Made by a program: the position numbers and the translations under genes
From: JBBAFB01 sp041655595
Lineage (GTDB): Bacteria > Bacillota > DULZ01
Direction: 5' to 3'
Length of the DNA stretch: 17,968 bases
Assembly: GCA_041655595.1 (NCBI GenBank)
Contig: JBBAFB010000029.1
Location: forward strand, 1 to 17,968
Notes under the pieces: generated by a model
What the model was told of the DNA's origin: nothing
What the model saw: the letters and a program-made list of their open reading frames with translations, nothing else
Database searches by the model: none
Shown here: positions 7,668-14,655 of the stretch, in pieces
Layout: the number at the start of each line of letters is the position of its first letter
Position numbering within the stretch: position 1 is the stretch's first letter

Positions 7668-8663
7668 TTAAATCCCGAGGATGTCAATACCCCCGCCCTC
7701 CGACACACCTTTGAAGCCATACAGGGTTTTTGCTGTGGTGACGCCTCTGATTACTGAGGTTTCAATGGCCCTAGTGGACAAAATCCCCAAGATATGCAGA
7801 TCAGCTTCCACTTCTCCGGTGGCCAGTACAAAAATGGTATCCCCATCTACCGGGGTGTGAGATGGTCTTATAGTGCGAGCGTAGCCATCATGTGCCATGG
7901 AGGCTGTTTTTTTGGCTTGGGCCTTGGTAATCCTGGCATTGGTCACTACCACAGAAATGGTAGTATTGCCACCAAAAAGGTCTCCGCTTTGGCTATTTGC
8001 TGCCATCTTTAACATGGTCTCCTCCACACTGAGGATTGTTTTTCCGTCTTCGGCCAGCATTCCCGCCACAGCCTCACCTGAAGCCGGGTCATAGACATTT
8101 CCCAAACAATTAACGGCGGTGATGGCACCCACCTTGAGATCACCAATTTGATAAGCCACTGCCCCCAGTCCACCCTTCATAGCAAATTGAGGACCAAACA
8201 GCTTCCCCACAGTGGCACCTGTGCCTGCGCCCACACAGCCCTCCTCCAACGCTTCCCCCTCTGCCTTAACGTTCAGGCAAGCCTGATATCCCATTTTCTC
8301 ATCAGGCCTAGCTTTTGGATCGCCTGCGATTAGATCGAATAACACTGCACCGGTGACTATGGGCACCTTGGCTACCCCTGTGTCATAGCCTTTGCCTTTT
8401 TCTTCAAGATATTTCATAATACCGGCGGCAGCATTCAGACCAAAGGCACTTCCCCCGGTTAAAAAGGTACCATGGACTTGTTCTACCTTATTGACCGGAT
8501 CCAGCAAATCTGTTTCCCTAGTACCGGGAGAGCCGCCCCGCACATCTACCCCAGCTACGGCTCCTTCCTCTGATAGAATTACCGTACAACCGGTGCCACC
8601 TTCTATATTTTGGGCATGTCCTGCTTTTATACCTTTTATTGATAAAAAAGGTACTTCCTGCAC
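7668..8663 (-). CDS. P1/S58-family peptidase (DmpA/L-aminopeptidase-D-esterase-like)
   Basis: This is a self-processing N-terminal-nucleophile hydrolase of the DmpA class, which releases N-terminal residues from small peptides, amides or esters. Family hallmarks are GIKAGHAQ near the start, 'GGTGCTVI', VDVRGGSPGTRETDLL, 'LTGGSAFGLNAAAGIMKYLEE', 'GCVGAGTGATVGK' and GGNTTISVVVTNA. The last motif holds the cleavage site and the Thr/Ser nucleophile (about residues 233-235). I chose the GTG at 8661-8663 because it has GGGAGG 7 nt upstream and gives the normal family start MQEVPFLSIKGI. A GTG at 8697-8699 would add 12 residues but has only a weak site. Length 331 is normal for the non-DmpA branch. 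Substrate is not predictable. It heads a two-gene unit with the membrane protein. Confidence 0.88.
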   Translation of the reverse strand: MQEVPFLSIKGIKAGHAQNIEGGTGCTVILSEEGAVAGVDVRGGSPGTRETDLLDPVNKVEQVHGTFLTGGSAFGLNAAAGIMKYLEEKGKGYDTGVAKVPIVTGAVLFDLIAGDPKARPDEKMGYQACLNVKAEGEALEEGCVGAGTGATVGKLFGPQFAMKGGLGAVAYQIGDLKVGAITAVNCLGNVYDPASGEAVAGMLAEDGKTILSVEETMLKMAANSQSGDLFGGNTTISVVVTNARITKAQAKKTASMAHDGYARTIRPSHTPVDGDTIFVLATGEVEADLHILGILSTRAIETSVIRGVTTAKTLYGFKGVSEGGGIDILGI

Positions 8664-8877
8664 TGCTATTCCTCCCTTCAAAATAAGGATCTTCTTCACT
8701 TATCCTGCCCGCAGTTAGCTTTATAAATGACATAATCGGATTTTTACCAACTTTCCAAGTTCAGTAATAAAATATTCAATATGGCACCTACAATTAAATT
8801 TTCTACACTCAACACTTTTTTCCTGCAGTTAACGAACACTAATAAATGTGGATAGGACGTGGAGGAGGTAGGACGGA

Positions 8878-8916
8878 ATGAAAGAAATGAGAAGACATTT
8901 TGCCATATCACTGTAA
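8878..8916 (+). other. 12-codon ORF with strong ribosome binding site
   Basis: GGAGGAGGT lies 8 nt before an ATG that opens MKEMRRHFAISL and then TAA. It ends just before the 8923-8959 hairpin. It could be a leader peptide, the trace of a lost gene, or chance. No downstream plus-strand gene is present for it to regulate. Confidence 0.25.
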
Positions 8917-8959
8917 AATAAAGCAGGGGCGGCTAACAAACATTACCTGCCACCCCTGC
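8915..8959 (-). terminator. Rho-independent terminator of the leftward mevalonate operon
   Basis: On the minus strand GCAGGGGTGGC (8959-8949) pairs with GCCGCCCCTGC (8933-8923) with a single mismatch, followed by TTTATTTT. It lies 17 bp beyond the stop of the isochorismatase-like gene and marks the end of the four-gene operon. Confidence 0.85.
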
Positions 8960-8975
8960 CCGCTTGGAAGCCTAT

Positions 8976-9623
8976 TTAGGCTTGGTCAAGCGCTTTTATA
9001 AAATTTGTTGAATCAGAAATTACTGCACAATCCGCAAGAATATTATTAATTATCCAATTATGATATTCATCGCTTTCGTCATTGCAGCAATCTTCTAACA
9101 CTATAGGATAAAAGCCCATATCTGATGCGGCAAGTGTAGTTGATAAAATAACAAAATGAGCCGTAGCTATACCCGTTAGGACTACATCAGTAATGGCATG
9201 AGCACGGAGAATTATTTCCAAATCGGTACCCCAGAAACCATTAGTCGAAGCCTGAATACAGACAGGTTCCTCCGGAAGTGGCTTTAATTCATCAATGGTA
9301 GCAGCACCTTTTGTACCTCTAATTAATCCACCTGAATCTTTCAATGCTTTCCAAAGAGGTGGTGCCTTTAAAGCCAGTTCCGGTGCTCCTGGTCTAAAAG
9401 CGCATTCCACAAAAACAACCAAAACTCCATGTTTTCTACTAGCCTCAAGTACAGATTTAGTCTTCTCTACGGTTCCTGCGTCTTTTATTCTTTTCCAGTA
9501 AAGATCCGCAATAGCACCTCCTTGTTTTACTATATCATTTTGATAGTGCAGTATTACCAAGGCTGTTCTTTCGGTATCAATTTTCAACTCCGCTGCAGAA
9601 ATATTAAGTTCTGTTTGCGCCAT
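8976..9623 (-). CDS. Isochorismatase-fold protein lacking the catalytic triad
   Basis: The 215-residue product has the isochorismatase/nicotinamidase fold: 'TALVILHYQND' (strand 1), 'HGVLVVFVECAFRPG', 'STNGFWGTDLEIILR', 'ITDVVLTGIATAHFVILSTTLAASDMGF' and 'VLEDCCND'. In active members the triad is Asp in VIDxQ, Lys about six residues before the F of SAF, and Cys in TGxxTxxCV. Here those positions are His26, Gln124 and Phe157, so all three are lost. It is either a pseudo-enzyme with a binding or regulatory role, or a branch with different chemistry. The start at 9621-9623 (MAQTELN) is favoured by AAGGAGG placed 8 nt upstream. An upstream ATG at 9666-9668 would overlap the HMG-CoA reductase gene and has no site. 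It is the last gene of the operon. Confidence 0.82.
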   Translation of the reverse strand: MAQTELNISAAELKIDTERTALVILHYQNDIVKQGGAIADLYWKRIKDAGTVEKTKSVLEASRKHGVLVVFVECAFRPGAPELALKAPPLWKALKDSGGLIRGTKGAATIDELKPLPEEPVCIQASTNGFWGTDLEIILRAHAITDVVLTGIATAHFVILSTTLAASDMGFYPIVLEDCCNDESDEYHNWIINNILADCAVISDSTNFIKALDQA

Positions 9624-9645
9624 TTTATTATCCTCCTTTAGATTT

Positions 9646-10911
9646 TTACTTGCCTGAAAATTCAGCAAATAACTCCATGGCCCTGTCCGACCTGACTAAA
9701 CCCTCATCAATCATCTGTTTAGAAATTTTATCTATTAAATCCCCCCTAGCACCCGCCATAGCTGCAACAGTGCGGGCATGCATTTTGGTATGCCCTCTGA
9801 CTATGCCTTCATCTGCTAGTGCACGTTCCGCAGCAACTTTTTGGGCAAGTCCAACTGCGGCCAAAACCTCTCCAAGCTCACGGGCACTTTTAACTCCTAA
9901 AATTCTTATACAACTAGCTGCGACCGGGTGAAAATGGCTAATGCCACCAACTATTCCCACAGGAACAGGCATCTCCAATGTGCCAACTAAATCCCCTTCT
10001 TCATTTTGCTCCCAAACAGGGAGTGCTCTATATTGCCCATTGCGAGCGGCATATGAATGGAACCCGCTTTCTACTGCTCTTGTATCTTGCCCAGTGGCAA
10101 GAGCAACCGCTATTATTCCATTTAAAGTTCCCTTATTATGTCCGGTGGCACGGTGTTTATCATAGTAAGCACAAGAATAATTATAAAGAAAATTATCTAT
10201 AACAGGCTGACCGCCTAGGGCTTCTTTATCAAAAACGGCACGAGCCCTTGCTAGCCTCTTTACAGCATAATTATCAATTACACACATAGATACAGCGGAA
10301 TCACAAATTTTTTCTATCATGGGTTTAATATATTCCGCCATCCTATTTACTGTATTCGCCCCCATAGCATCCCTAACATCAACGGTCAAACTAATTAAAA
10401 CTGTTTTGCCCCTATCCGTTTCCAAAACTTTTACGCTTAAATCCTTAGCCCCGCCCCCCATTTCTAAAAGAACTGGATCCTGTGTATTAGCCTCTGCTAT
10501 AAGTTCTGCTTTATTTTCAATGATTTTCATTTTAGCAAAGTTAGGATCTTTGACATTCACAACCTGAATCTGAACGTCCATATACGGCTCAGTTGAAGTG
10601 GTATAAAAACCTCCTTTTATTCTTGCTATTTTAGCTCCATTACTGGCAGCAGCGACTACCGAAGGTTCCTCAGTTGCCATTGGAATCAAATAATCCTTTC
10701 CATTAATAAGAAAATTTGTAGCTATCCCGAGGGGAATCCCTATTACGCCTATAACATTCTCTACCATGCGATCAACATCTTCGATGGGAGGGCGTCCAAG
10801 CCAAATTGTATCAGCCTCTTCGCTAGTTAGCCCTACCATTTCTTTTACCTTAGTTAATTTTTCCTTAGGTGATAGCTTGTAAAAACCTGGTATCCGTGAA
10901 GATAATGTCAT
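9646..10911 (-). CDS. mvaA: Class II 3-hydroxy-3-methylglutaryl-CoA reductase, probably degradative
   Basis: It catalyses the two-step interconversion of mevalonate and HMG-CoA with NAD(P)(H). In a degradative setting it oxidises mevalonate plus CoA to HMG-CoA. Visible hallmarks are ENVIG (51-55), EEPSVVAAASNGAKIA with the catalytic Glu (81/82), DAMGANTVN (181-189), HNKGTLNGI with catalytic Lys260, Asp276 in GQDTRAVE and the C-terminal His374 in GIVRGHTKMHAR, matching E83, K267, D283 and H381 of the Pseudomonas mevalonii enzyme. Length 421 and the absence of membrane segments fit class II. The start has AAGGAG 8-9 nt upstream. It lies in an operon behind the FAD/Fe-S oxidoreductase genes, and HMG-CoA lyase is encoded in the divergent unit. 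No mevalonate kinase or HMG-CoA synthase is in the window, which favours catabolism over isoprenoid synthesis. Confidence 0.95.
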   Translation of the reverse strand: MTLSSRIPGFYKLSPKEKLTKVKEMVGLTSEEADTIWLGRPPIEDVDRMVENVIGVIGIPLGIATNFLINGKDYLIPMATEEPSVVAAASNGAKIARIKGGFYTTSTEPYMDVQIQVVNVKDPNFAKMKIIENKAELIAEANTQDPVLLEMGGGAKDLSVKVLETDRGKTVLISLTVDVRDAMGANTVNRMAEYIKPMIEKICDSAVSMCVIDNYAVKRLARARAVFDKEALGGQPVIDNFLYNYSCAYYDKHRATGHNKGTLNGIIAVALATGQDTRAVESGFHSYAARNGQYRALPVWEQNEEGDLVGTLEMPVPVGIVGGISHFHPVAASCIRILGVKSARELGEVLAAVGLAQKVAAERALADEGIVRGHTKMHARTVAAMAGARGDLIDKISKQMIDEGLVRSDRAMELFAEFSGK

Positions 10912-10937
10912 AATAAATATCTCCTTTGCATAAGTAT

Positions 10938-12140
10938 TTAAATTAATTCATTAATAATTTCAGCGATATCTTTTACGGTAAACTCATCCTCTAACCATTC
11001 CATCTTGAGGGCATCTTCAAACATACCTGCACACATTGGACAGGCAACCGCCAATATTTTTGCTTTAGTATCGAAAGCCTCCCTGATTCTAATTCTGCCA
11101 GCACCTTTTTCACCACTACCTAAAAAATCCGTAAAAAAGTTTCCACCGCCACCGCCGCAACAAAATGAATCCTCTTTATTCCTTTCCATTTCAATTAGCC
11201 GAAGGCCAGGAATGGAACCGAGTAAAAATCTAGGGGCTTCATATTCCTTGTTGTACCTGCCTAAAAAGCACGGGTCATGAAAAGTTACGTCAGCATCAAG
11301 TCTACCTTTTATTTGAAGTTGCCCTGTTTCTATTAATTGCTTCAAAAACTGAGTATAATGCATTACCTCAAAATCACCACCAAAAGCAGGGTAGTTGTTT
11401 TTAATGGCGTTAAAAGAGTGGGGAGATAGGGTAATAATCTTTTTTACTCCAAGATTTTTAAATTTTTCAATATTTTCATCGGCCAAATATTCAAAAAGAC
11501 CTCTTTCCCCTACTTTGTTTACTTCATTACCATCATCGGTTTCCTCTATGCCAAGTATTCCAAATGATATACCTGCCTTTATTAAAATGGAGCTAAGCGC
11601 CTTAGAAATTTTTTGCGCCCTTGGATCATATGAACCAACGCTACCAACAAATAATAGGTATTCTTGCCCCTTATATTTTTTCACATCGGTATCCTTTGCC
11701 CAATCCGCCCTCTTTTCTCTTGGTTCCGAAAAAGGATTCCCATATTTATAAACACTTTGAAGAAAATCCCTTACCTCGGGTGGGGCAAAGCCCTTATCAA
11801 TAATTTCTTCCCTGATTGCTTCAAAGACTTCCAAATTATAATAACTCCAATCCTGCTGACAACTCACTCTACAAGCCCCGCAAAGTGCACAAGAATACAT
11901 AATGTTCGCAAATTCCTCAGACATTTTAATCTGCCCTGACAAGTATGACTCAATTAAACCAGATCGGCCTTTACTAGCGTAAGTCACAAAACCATACTTT
12001 TCCAATGCGGGACAAACCGGTAGATACATCGGATAGGAAAGCATACAATTAAGACAACTTGAACAGCATAAAAAAACATCTTCCTTATAATCGTCAATAG
12101 GTTTCATGGAATTAACATTTTCCCACTTTGAAACAGCCAT
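10938..12140 (-). CDS. GlcF/HdrD-type Fe-S oxidoreductase subunit
   Basis: The 400-residue product has two [4Fe-4S] ferredoxin-type sites: CSSCLNC with a further CP (about residues 26-44) and CALCGACRVSC (84-94). A C-terminal cysteine-rich CCG domain follows: HDPC, later FCCGGGGG, and ACPMC. A second CCG domain expected in the middle (residues about 160-250) is not recognisable by cysteines. Such proteins pass electrons from a partner flavoprotein to quinone or to thiol/disulfide or ETF partners, as in glycolate oxidase GlcDEF or D-lactate dehydrogenases. It starts 1 bp after the stop of the flavoprotein gene, so the two very likely form one enzyme. No signal peptide or membrane helix is visible. 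The final electron acceptor cannot be told from sequence. Confidence 0.88.
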   Translation of the reverse strand: MAVSKWENVNSMKPIDDYKEDVFLCCSSCLNCMLSYPMYLPVCPALEKYGFVTYASKGRSGLIESYLSGQIKMSEEFANIMYSCALCGACRVSCQQDWSYYNLEVFEAIREEIIDKGFAPPEVRDFLQSVYKYGNPFSEPREKRADWAKDTDVKKYKGQEYLLFVGSVGSYDPRAQKISKALSSILIKAGISFGILGIEETDDGNEVNKVGERGLFEYLADENIEKFKNLGVKKIITLSPHSFNAIKNNYPAFGGDFEVMHYTQFLKQLIETGQLQIKGRLDADVTFHDPCFLGRYNKEYEAPRFLLGSIPGLRLIEMERNKEDSFCCGGGGGNFFTDFLGSGEKGAGRIRIREAFDTKAKILAVACPMCAGMFEDALKMEWLEDEFTVKDIAEIINELI

Positions 12141-12141
12141 T

Positions 12142-13584
12142 TTATAAACCCCACCTTCCCGGGTTTAGAATTCTATTTGGGTCCAAGGTGCCTTTGATTA
12201 GTTTTATTGTATTTAAATACCCCGGATCAGCCCTTTTGATCATTTCGTCTACTGCCCATGTAGGTGCTTTATAAATTAAGCCACCATTATCCAAGATAGC
12301 GTTTACTAATTCCACTCCCATTGCTCGCATTCTTTTGAGCTCTTCAGGGTTACCGCTGTCATAACCCGCTATTGATCTTAGCATCCCATAATGGCTACCC
12401 CTAAACATTGAAACCCTGGTTGCGGGAGGCATGTTATAACTTATCATTATTTCATCTGCTCTCCGAAGGGTTTCGGGCCATCTTGAGGCTGGTGTAAATG
12501 AGCCTACCCAAAATAGACCCCCTCTTTTATAATTTCCGAAAAGACCTCCATATGGGTTGGGCACATCAATGCGAGCATTTTTAAGTTCAGGCAGCATTTC
12601 CACCTCTCGAATTGTTCCTAATTTTCCTTTTTTCTTTTGAGAAGTAATAAAATCATCTAAAATATCTTTTTTATGCTGTATGTCTTTTTCTGACACCCCT
12701 CCAAGCTGTGTATATACATATAAAAGGGGTTCGTCTTTAGGTTTGGGTGGTAAAGGGTGATGCATTTTCTGGATAGCGCCAAAACTCCATGTTATTCCAG
12801 TAACATCATGACAGATCTCCAACCTTTGCCACGGAATCATAAAATCGAATACCGCTTCATCATAATCATCAAAACCTACCGTAACTACATCTTGGTAAGC
12901 CGGCCTTTGATAAACGGCAACACTCATTTTAGTAACGATACCAGTTGTCCCCATCCAGCCTACAAACAAACTCGTTAGGTCAGGTATGGGAAACCTACCA
13001 CACCAATATGGTGAAATTGCACAAGTACCCGCTCTAGTTAGTTCGCCGGTGGGTAAAACTGCTTCCACTCCATTTAACAACTCAGCTTGATTGCCATATT
13101 TTCCACTAACATGACCAATTCCCGCCAATAAAACATTACCGACTACCGAAGCTGCCGCTGGAGGGGCCATGGGAACTGGTATCCAAAGACCCTTATCCCT
13201 TAATTCCCTTTCAAGCATTCCAAAAGTTACCCCTGGTTCAACAATGACATAATTTAAATCTTCATTGATTTCAATTATTTTATTCATTTTATGAAGATCT
13301 AATATAATTCCACCTTCTAACGGCACGGCTAAACCACCCATATTAGCACCTGAGACAAAAGGGGTAACTGCTAATTTATTTTTATTAGCGTATCTCAACA
13401 CAGCTTGAATTTCTTCCACCGTATCCGGCATAACAACAAATTCAGGCTCTCCCCCCAGGTCGGAAGGTGTCGTTAAACCACCGATATCATACGAATAGGT
13501 AAGTAATACCAACTCAGAATCCGTAACCTTGTCCTCACCCACAATTCCAGATAAAGCTTTCAAAATCTCTGCATGCCTACTCAA
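12142..13584 (-). CDS. FAD-linked oxidase/dehydrogenase (GlcD/4-cresol dehydrogenase superfamily)
   Basis: The 480-residue flavoprotein has the PCMH-type FAD-binding domain: 'EPEFVVMPDTVEEIQAVLRYANKNKLAVTPFVSGANMGG', 'IILDLHKMNKIIEI', 'YVIVEPGVTFGMLE' and 'PPAAASVVGNVLLAGIGHVSGKYGN', then 'GTTGIVTKMSVAVYQRP'. A substrate-binding FAD-oxidase C domain follows, ending in LDPNRILNPGRWGL. It starts at TTG 13582-13584 with AAGGAGGAG about 8 nt upstream. Family members oxidise 2-hydroxy acids or benzylic/phenolic alcohols; the substrate here is not known. Being first in an operon with HMG-CoA reductase, it may feed a mevalonate precursor into the pathway (inference). It is transcribed from the operator-controlled promoter at 13639-13667. 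Confidence 0.88.
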   Translation of the reverse strand: MSRHAEILKALSGIVGEDKVTDSELVLLTYSYDIGGLTTPSDLGGEPEFVVMPDTVEEIQAVLRYANKNKLAVTPFVSGANMGGLAVPLEGGIILDLHKMNKIIEINEDLNYVIVEPGVTFGMLERELRDKGLWIPVPMAPPAAASVVGNVLLAGIGHVSGKYGNQAELLNGVEAVLPTGELTRAGTCAISPYWCGRFPIPDLTSLFVGWMGTTGIVTKMSVAVYQRPAYQDVVTVGFDDYDEAVFDFMIPWQRLEICHDVTGITWSFGAIQKMHHPLPPKPKDEPLLYVYTQLGGVSEKDIQHKKDILDDFITSQKKKGKLGTIREVEMLPELKNARIDVPNPYGGLFGNYKRGGLFWVGSFTPASRWPETLRRADEIMISYNMPPATRVSMFRGSHYGMLRSIAGYDSGNPEELKRMRAMGVELVNAILDNGGLIYKAPTWAVDEMIKRADPGYLNTIKLIKGTLDPNRILNPGRWGL

Positions 13585-13621
13585 AATTTATTCTCCTCCT
13601 TATATCTTATTTGCCATTAAG

Positions 13622-13646
13622 GGTATAATGGTACTACCAATATACC
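13622..13646. promoter_or_regulatory. GntR/FadR-type operator for the leftward operon
   Basis: A 25-bp near-perfect palindrome: outer arms GGTATA and TATACC around the core TGGTACTACCA (13629-13639). TGGT-N3-ACCA is the classical core bound by FadR-subfamily GntR regulators. The right part covers the -10 box of the leftward promoter, as expected for repression. Confidence 0.8.
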
Positions 13647-13667
13647 AAAACAATTATTGCCAGTCAA
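13639..13667 (-). promoter_or_regulatory. Leftward promoter of the FAD-oxidase/HMG-CoA reductase operon
   Basis: On the minus strand TTGACT (13667-13662), a 17-nt spacer, then TATATT (13644-13639). The start codon is about 55 nt downstream. The -10 lies inside the operator palindrome. Confidence 0.75.
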
Positions 13668-13769
13668 GCGTAAATTTTCTGAAACATCTATCACGCATCT
13701 ATCATTGAAACAATTGAACCGCGGGGCTTTAAAATTTGGCAAATTTAGAAAATCATGCTGCAACTCATA

Positions 13770-13798
13770 TTGACAGCATACCTAATGACAGGTATATT
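13770..13798 (+). promoter_or_regulatory. Rightward promoter of the regulator/HMG-CoA lyase operon
   Basis: TTGACA (13770-13775), a 17-nt spacer, then TATATT (13793-13798), a near-consensus vegetative promoter. The geometry is identical to the leftward promoter, and its -10 also sits in an operator copy. Confidence 0.78.
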
Positions 13799-13815
13799 GG
13801 TACTACCAATTATCA
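13791..13815. promoter_or_regulatory. GntR/FadR-type operator for the rightward operon (autoregulation)
   Basis: The core TGGTACTACCA (13798-13808) is identical to the other operator and is preceded by GGTATAT. The right outer arm is degenerate (TTATCA instead of TATACC). It overlaps the rightward -10, so the regulator probably controls its own operon too. Confidence 0.78.
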
Positions 13816-13885
13816 TTTGCTAATCAAAGGCACATCGTGGTTAGCACAACAGAAAAAATAAAAGATTGCCAAGGGGGTGAAAATC

Positions 13886-14599
13886 ATGGCTTTTACACCA
13901 AAACCGATTGAACAATTAAAAACCTCTCAAATTATTGCTAAACAACTAACAAAGGCAATCGAAAACGGTGATCTTAAACCGGGAGATAAATTGCCAGCGG
14001 AGAGGATTTTAGCGCAACAATTAAATGTAAGTAGGACTTCCCTAAGGGAGGCATTAAGGGCATTAGAAATAACCGGCATGATCAATTCTAGGGTGGGTGA
14101 TGGAACATTTGTTTCTAAAACACTCCCTACAAATATGTATAGTGCAATCAGTGAAATGATAAGTTTGCTGGAAGAAGCAAGTGCGGATGAAATTATCGAA
14201 GCTAGGAAACCCTTTGAATGCCAAGTCGTCAGACTTGCAGCCCAAAGAGCGACTTCTGAAGACATAAAAAAACTCGAGTCTATAATTCAACAAATGCATG
14301 AAGAACTGCGTCAAGGAAAAGATGGCTTAGACAAAGATAAAGAGTTTCATTTATGTATTGCTGAAGCTACGCATAACAGAGTATTTATCCAATTTATGAA
14401 CGATATAGTAGCTTTAATGGGCGCAAAAATCTGGAACTTTGTGAGGGATAAAATTTTGGAGCAACCAGGCCACTCTAAAAGTTATTTCGAAGAACATAGA
14501 GCAATCTATCTCGCAATTAAAGAAAGAAACCCGGACAAAGCCCATCGCGCTATGGAGGATCATATGAATAGAGTTGAAAAAGATATTGAGGAAATATAA
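13886..14599 (+). CDS. FadR-subfamily GntR transcriptional regulator of the mevalonate locus
   Basis: The 237-residue product has an N-terminal winged helix-turn-helix ('IAKQLTKAIENGDLKPGDKLPAERILAQQLNVSRTSLREALRALE', 'GDGTFV') and a C-terminal all-helical FCD effector domain. The FCD domain shows the usual acid/His metal or ligand site ('EARKPFECQVVRLAA', 'DKEFHLCIAEATHN', 'EEHRAIYLAI', 'AMEDHMNRV'). The ATG at 13886 is preferred because AAGGGGGTGA precedes it at normal spacing; a GTG at 13877 overlaps that site. It is transcribed divergently from the FAD-oxidase operon and in line with HMG-CoA lyase. TGGTACTACCA sites lie on both promoters. The effector is probably mevalonate, HMG-CoA or a related acid (inference). 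Confidence 0.9.
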   Translation: MAFTPKPIEQLKTSQIIAKQLTKAIENGDLKPGDKLPAERILAQQLNVSRTSLREALRALEITGMINSRVGDGTFVSKTLPTNMYSAISEMISLLEEASADEIIEARKPFECQVVRLAAQRATSEDIKKLESIIQQMHEELRQGKDGLDKDKEFHLCIAEATHNRVFIQFMNDIVALMGAKIWNFVRDKILEQPGHSKSYFEEHRAIYLAIKERNPDKAHRAMEDHMNRVEKDIEEI

Positions 14600-14655
14600 C
14601 CTCTAATCACAAAAAAATAATAACAATATAGCCCAGCCTGGAGGTCATTGGATTT

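Larger units (their letters stand above)
8664..8975. other. Intergenic region between the peptidase gene and the mevalonate operon
   Basis: It contains the upstream region of the peptidase gene (no strong promoter recognised), the terminator of the upstream operon (8915-8959) and, on the plus strand, a 12-codon ORF at 8878-8916 with a very good ribosome binding site. No larger gene is seen. Confidence 0.5.

Noticed and set aside
8697..8699. GTG at 8697-8699 as start of the P1-peptidase
   Set aside because: It has only a weak binding site, while the GTG at 8661-8663 has GGGAGG at ideal spacing and gives the usual family N-terminus.
8392..8718. Plus-strand ORF of 108 codons opposite the P1-peptidase
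   Set aside because: It is the antisense shadow of a well-conserved enzyme and shows no domain or binding site. The same holds for the other long frames opposite mcrB, mcrC, the Fe-S protein and HMG-CoA reductase.
9666..9668. ATG at 9666-9668 as start of the isochorismatase-like gene
   Set aside because: It overlaps the HMG-CoA reductase coding sequence and lacks a binding site; AAGGAGG stands before the ATG at 9621-9623.
9646..10911. HMG-CoA reductase as part of the isoprenoid biosynthesis pathway
   Set aside because: No HMG-CoA synthase or mevalonate kinase is present, and HMG-CoA lyase is encoded under the same divergent control region, which favours degradation. Biosynthetic use cannot be fully excluded.
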